From Luidia sarsii (lineage: Eukaryota > Echinodermata > Asteroidea > Paxillosida > Luidiidae), in assembly GCA_949987565.1 (NCBI GenBank), contig OX465114.1, positions 5,298,832-5,362,831 on the forward strand: a stretch of 64,000 nucleotides of DNA, given 5' to 3'. Numbering within the stretch: the first letter of the stretch is position 1; each line of letters opens with the position of its first letter. The notes beneath the pieces are model-generated. The model was not told the origin of the DNA. It ran no database searches and worked only from the letters and a program-made list of their open reading frames with translations. Shown in pieces: positions 61,201 through 64,000 of this stretch. The position numbers and the translations under genes are program-made.

Positions 61201-63379
61201 GCAACTAAAGTGAAAATCTACCTTTGGTATGGAAGTATCCTGGATATAGATAAAAGAGCAAAGGCAAATTGGGTTACAAAATCTGAGCTACAAATTATTT
61301 CCTTCAATCATGTACATGTAGGAGATGCATGCACACTGATTAAAATACCATCATGTACGTAGGCATGGTAGGGGACATAACTATTTGCAATAGGAAAAGC
61401 AGTAACTTGTACTTACAATTTGTTGATAGGAATCTTAAGCAAAGTGCAAATACTCTTGAATTTTGGGAAGATGCTGTGCTTTTAACATTTGTTTTTAGAA
61501 GTTTAATGAAAACCAATTTTTGAAGTGAGCAAAGGGATGTTCATTAAGTTAAATTAGTTAATACAAAAAAAATGACTACACAAATCTCAAAAGTTAGAGG
61601 GCCTAATGTTTCGATCCTAGCAGGACCTTTCTCAAAGGCAAAGGCAAAGCCTTTGAGAAAGGTCCTGCTAGGATTGAAAGGTCAGGCCCTCTAACTTTTG
61701 AGATAAAGGGATGTACAGTAGTTGATCTGTCTCTAGGACAAGCAACAATTGATTGCTATTATCAAACTCATTATCTCTATACAAATGTACTTATAGACAT
61801 GTATACATTACACACGTACCGGTACATGTAAATGTACATACCTCAGTCTTAGAGGTTGATCTCGGACGGCCCAATCTACTACTGGATTGTTCATTGGCTC
61901 GTTTGAGTAGTTCACACAGAAGTGGTTTGTCTTTTGTCTTCTCCGAGTCCAGAAGGCCAAGATCCTTACTCAGGCTCTCCCTTCCTTCATATTTCTCACC
62001 CTGAAACACACATTTAACCCCAAAAAGGAGACTTAATACATGTAACTCTAAGTTAAGAAAACATCAGCATGCGTGTGTGCTGCCCAGCGATTGTGAGTTT
62101 CTACTGAAATGTAAAGGTGCTGCATATGATTCAATTTCATTTCTGTGGACTACATAAAATGTATGGTACACAGTGCATGTTGTCTGCATTTTCAAAAAGT
62201 CCCGGTACTGAATCATTTCCATCCTATCTATTGCATACAACACACCTCAAGACAAAAAATCAGTTAACCCCATAGACCACTGTATCACTGATTTACTCAT
62301 GAAAAGACAGGTGAAAATACCTCTTTAAAAATATTGCTAACTTTCAAAAATTCAAACCACTATTTTCAAAGTGGATCTTTTCTGCTGTGTGAATGGATTT
62401 GCCTAAACCCTAACCCCCTAGTGCTGCGTACCTGGAACCCTAATCAATCCTCTACAATCCTCCAATGTGAGTTTGTGCAAGATCCTCACTGCCTCAATCC
62501 TCCATTACCCCCGATGAAATACTTCATCCTCAATTGCATTTAACAAGAAAGACAAAAATTGTCCAAACTGTGACTAATATGACCAAAATGCATCAATATC
62601 AAAAATTAGAAGGGCCTGACGTAGCTCTGACATTTCATCAGACAGACAGACGACAGATTTACATTAGAATGGGCAGTGAAGTACACTTTGCCCATATCAG
62701 TACATGTACTGGTAAAACATTACACTGTGAACTACATGTATGTGAACCACTATGAAGTTGTATGAACCATAGTTCACTATGGGAACTTTGTGTGTGAAAC
62801 AAAAAAGCATAAAGTGTACATTTACAAACATGTATGCATATACAGTATTTTTTGTCCTGTATATTTTGTCCTAAATTTTGAGATTTGCATTTTGGTAATT
62901 TTAGTCAGTAAGCAGTTTGCAAAATCTTTTGTATATCACATAAATACAGTATTGTTACATGCATCCACAGTACTGTACTTTTTGTCAGTACACATACATG
63001 TACATGCCCTTAAACACAAAGATCCATCTACATGGTAAGTATTGCTAGGCAAGTAATACAAATGGACATGGACACGTTTCTTTTCAACATAGAGTGAGTT
63101 GGGCAGACTGGAATGGGTATATGGCTAGTGCAAACAGGATTTTTGAAATTGCCTTTCTGTTAAGATAAAAACGTACATTTCTAGGTTTCAATCTTATTTA
63201 TACATGTAGTATGGAAAATATTTCCTTGTTAAAGAAGGCTCTATAAGTTCCATGATTTGGGCATTTATTATATAACAAAGAAAGACTTACAAAATTTGTT
63301 TCAGGGTTGAAGACGGCAAGTGTGAAGTCCAAACGGAAGAGCTCCAAAAACTCCTGAACTAAAGATGTGATTAAAACAC
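55207..63379 (-). CDS. CEP43: CEP43 (FGFR1OP/FOP) centriolar protein, 3' part of gene with EF-hand insertion
   Basis: CEP43 (FOP) is a centriole, centriolar-satellite and basal-body protein that helps anchor microtubules and build cilia. Ten exons plus one likely microexon join in phase. They encode the end of the LisH/FOP dimerisation domain (EFLELFRLDFTLAVFNPET), the conserved helix (EGRESLSKDLGLLDSE), a pair of EF-hands, a linker with SFFDDIPAP, a Pro/Gly-rich part with MGSLAGAPPLP, an acidic stretch and the C-terminal motif SVSQLSGRFDYIEDAQ. All parts except the EF-hands have clear counterparts in vertebrate FOP, in the same order. The first 70 or so residues must lie right of the window. 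The EF-hands suggest calcium control not expected for the vertebrate protein. Confidence 0.9.
55340..55700 (-). mobile_element. LINE polymerase C-terminal fragment in CEP43 intron
   Basis: The minus strand reads RYKWVGHVLRVEG, then across stops GRPKEN and RTIEKEQ, the common LINE tail pattern (W.GHVLR...GRPKxxWRRTxEKE). Several stops and shifts show it is dead. It lies between the last two CEP43 exons. Confidence 0.55.
55754..55907 (-). CDS. CEP43: CEP43 exon i
   Basis: SLSEDISEEIQEDFDISGDD matches vertebrate ISIGEEIEEDLSVEIDD. Acceptor is cctgcatag; donor is GTAGGT. Confidence 0.9.
56200..56552. mobile_element. MITE with TTAAAGGCCC ends, reverse copy in CEP43
   Basis: Starts AGGCCCTATACAACATTGGT and ends TTCCCAATGTTGTATTGAGC. 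Internal sequence is collinear with 50,213-50,577 in reverse. Confidence 0.8.
56647..56761 (-). CDS. CEP43: CEP43 exon h
   Basis: DWKDLKALDNKLDKLTFDL and ASEDYEDDFQ match vertebrate VLKDLKLISDKIGSLGL and DDDYVDDFN. Donor is GTACAG. Confidence 0.9.
57017..57186 (-). CDS. CEP43: CEP43 exon g
   Basis: Pro-rich SPPQSPPQTPPPKP, then MGSLAGAPPLPGKG, matching vertebrate LSSLAGAPSLKD. Acceptor is attactttttcag. Confidence 0.9.
57411..57610 (-). CDS. CEP43: CEP43 exon f
   Basis: Ser-rich linker with SLSGGSDASEDSFFDDIPAP, matching vertebrate GDSFFDDPIPKP. Donor is GTAACC. Confidence 0.9.
58270..58471 (-). CDS. CEP43: CEP43 exon e (EF-hand 2)
   Basis: The loop DKDFSNGIDFDEF has Asp at 1 and 3, Ser at 5, Asp at 9 and Glu at 12, a full ligand set with Asn instead of Gly at position 6. 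It then runs LGMYRRLFVVCRSVVAGDV and a linker ending KQNIKP. Confidence 0.88.
58591..58661 (-). CDS. CEP43: CEP43 exon d (EF-hand 1 loop and second helix)
   Basis: DKSGTLEKDELRRLFIDIFP. With exon c the loop reads DTDKSGTLEKDE, with Asp, Asp, Ser, Thr and Glu at the calcium-ligand positions 1, 3, 5, 7 and 12. Confidence 0.88.
58889..58945 (-). CDS. CEP43: CEP43 exon c (EF-hand 1, first helix)
   Basis: DLTAAQIADAKQKFEHYDT, the E helix and the first residues of the first calcium loop. Phase 0; donor is GTAAGT. Confidence 0.85.
59948..60055. mobile_element. Foldback MITE, full hairpin with a private stem
   Basis: Ends AGGTTTGCGGTGACACCATG and its complement. The stem GAGAATCTCTCTTG pairs with CAAGAGAGATTCTC but differs from the other copies. 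Confidence 0.85.
60935..61018. mobile_element. Hairpin repeat, diverged copy
   Basis: GGTCCTAGCAGGAGCTTTTC and CCTTTGAGAAAGGTCCTCCT form the hairpin centre. Confidence 0.65.
61222..61239 (-). CDS. CEP43: CEP43 possible 18-bp microexon
   Basis: Acceptor tatatccag, then six codons DTSIPK, then donor GTAGAT. It is phase 0 at both ends, so it can be included or skipped without a frameshift between exons b and c. Confidence 0.4.
61565..61705. mobile_element. Hairpin repeat, CTAGGATCGAAACGTC family
   Basis: AAGTTAGAGGGCCTAATGTT, GATCCTAGCAGGACCTTTCT and the complementary arm make a near-perfect hairpin in CEP43. Confidence 0.85.
61842..62000 (-). CDS. CEP43: CEP43 exon b
   Basis: GEKYEGRESLSKDLGLLDSE and DKPLLCELLKRANEQSSS match vertebrate LEGRENLARDLGIIEAE and GPLLLEVIRRCQQ. 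53 codons, phase 0. Confidence 0.93.
63291..63379 (-). CDS. CEP43: CEP43 exon a (LisH/FOP N-terminal domain)
   Basis: Encodes VLITSLVQEFLELFRLDFTL and AVFNPETNF, matching vertebrate LVASLVAEFLQFFNLDFTLAVFQPET. Donor is GTAAGT. Confidence 0.93.
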
Positions 63380-63699
63380 CTATTGAAAAAAATTACACAT
63401 GTAGGCAAAACATCATTTCAGGTACTAATGGTTGATATGCTGGTGATATGGTACTCAAACAATGTCATAATGCATTTGGGGTACATTTTCAATGTGGGTT
63501 TGCCCTATTCAACATGTACTGTAATTGGCACTGCATACTTTGTGCTTTGCCTACGCAACCTTTACAACTTTGGTAGCAAAGCAATGAACATTAATTATAC
63601 ATTGAGTAATGCAAATCCTCATTGAACTACATGTAAACTCTCAATGCATGTTATATTTATGATGCAATGCACTGCCCACTGTTATACAAGAATCCAGCA

Positions 63700-63815
63700 C
63701 ACAACTTTGACTAGCTTGGTGGTCAAGTGGTTTAGAGAGACACATGTATTTCTCCAGCAGGCAATCAGGCAAATCACTGAGCATGTTGAGTATTGCAAAC
63801 CCTGGTCCCTGGATG
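63700..63815 (+). mobile_element. Decayed copy of the second SINE family
   Basis: Shares TAGCTTGGTGGTCAAGTGGT, the spacing, AAATCACTGAGCA and TGCAAACCCTGG with the copy at 37,470-37,625. Confidence 0.5.
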
Positions 63816-63836
63816 AATAAGCATTTTACATGGTGG

Positions 63837-63962
63837 GTGGTTTGCGGTGACACCATGGTCTCTTAAAGAAGAGTTCTTGTTCTCAAAAGAACCTCAGGTT
63901 CTTTTCAGAACCATACCTCTTCTTTAAGAGACCTTATACACGTACACGGAGTCGCCGCAAAC
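63837..63962. mobile_element. Foldback MITE, full hairpin with another private stem
   Basis: Ends GGTTTGCGGTGACACCATGG and GGAGTCGCCGCAAAC. The stem GGTCTCTTAAAGAAGAG pairs with CTCTTCTTTAAGAGACC. Confidence 0.85.
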
Positions 63963-64000
63963 AATCTCCTTGTTGCAAGAGTCCAAACATATTGGTTAAC

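Larger units (their letters stand above)
59000..61221. other. CEP43 intron sequence
   Basis: Apart from the foldback MITE (59,948-60,055), the hairpin (60,935-61,018) and TACATG tracts, I see no coding or regulatory signal in this part of the intron. Confidence 0.5.

Overview
The window is eukaryotic genomic DNA from an animal. It is AT-rich, has short exons spread over long repeat-filled introns, and carries tRNA-derived SINEs, LINE and Penelope-like debris and many foldback MITEs. The dense palindromic TACATG tracts and the hairpin repeat families suggest a marine deuterostome, perhaps an echinoderm. That placement is an inference, not something the sequence proves.

Three genes are supported, all on the minus strand. 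(1) ATM, the PI3K-like DNA-damage checkpoint kinase, has its first 50 coding exons here. It runs from the start codon at 37,935 down to 774, giving 7,623 coding bases (2,541 codons) in one unbroken frame from the TAN motif into the FAT domain. The kinase and FATC parts lie beyond the left edge. (2) A small three-exon gene at 46,527-50,747 encodes a predicted 156-residue secreted, cysteine-rich protein of no family I recognise. (3) CEP43 (FGFR1OP/FOP), a centriole/basal-body protein, has its last 10 or 11 coding exons at 55,207-63,379. Its first exons lie beyond the right edge. This CEP43 carries a pair of canonical EF-hands that I do not know from vertebrate FOP.

Layout: 1-38 kb is ATM. Four of its introns hold large minisatellites: a 33-bp unit at 3,974-5,650, a 9-bp unit at 11,448-12,270, a 55-bp unit at 15,861-17,958 and a 15-bp unit at 21,290-21,660. 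The 55-bp unit is built from the end of an ATM exon and its 5' splice site, so the intron contains about 37 copies of that donor. 38-46 kb is intergenic and full of transposons, including twin 1.04-kb copies of one element and nested hairpins. 46.5-50.8 kb is the secreted-protein gene. 50.8-55.2 kb has no convincing gene. 55.2-63.4 kb is CEP43. ATM and CEP43 both act in genome and centrosome maintenance, but nothing here shows that the neighbourhood is functional.

Exon ends were chosen by splice consensus, codon phase and remembered similarity to vertebrate ATM and CEP43. No alignment program or database was used.
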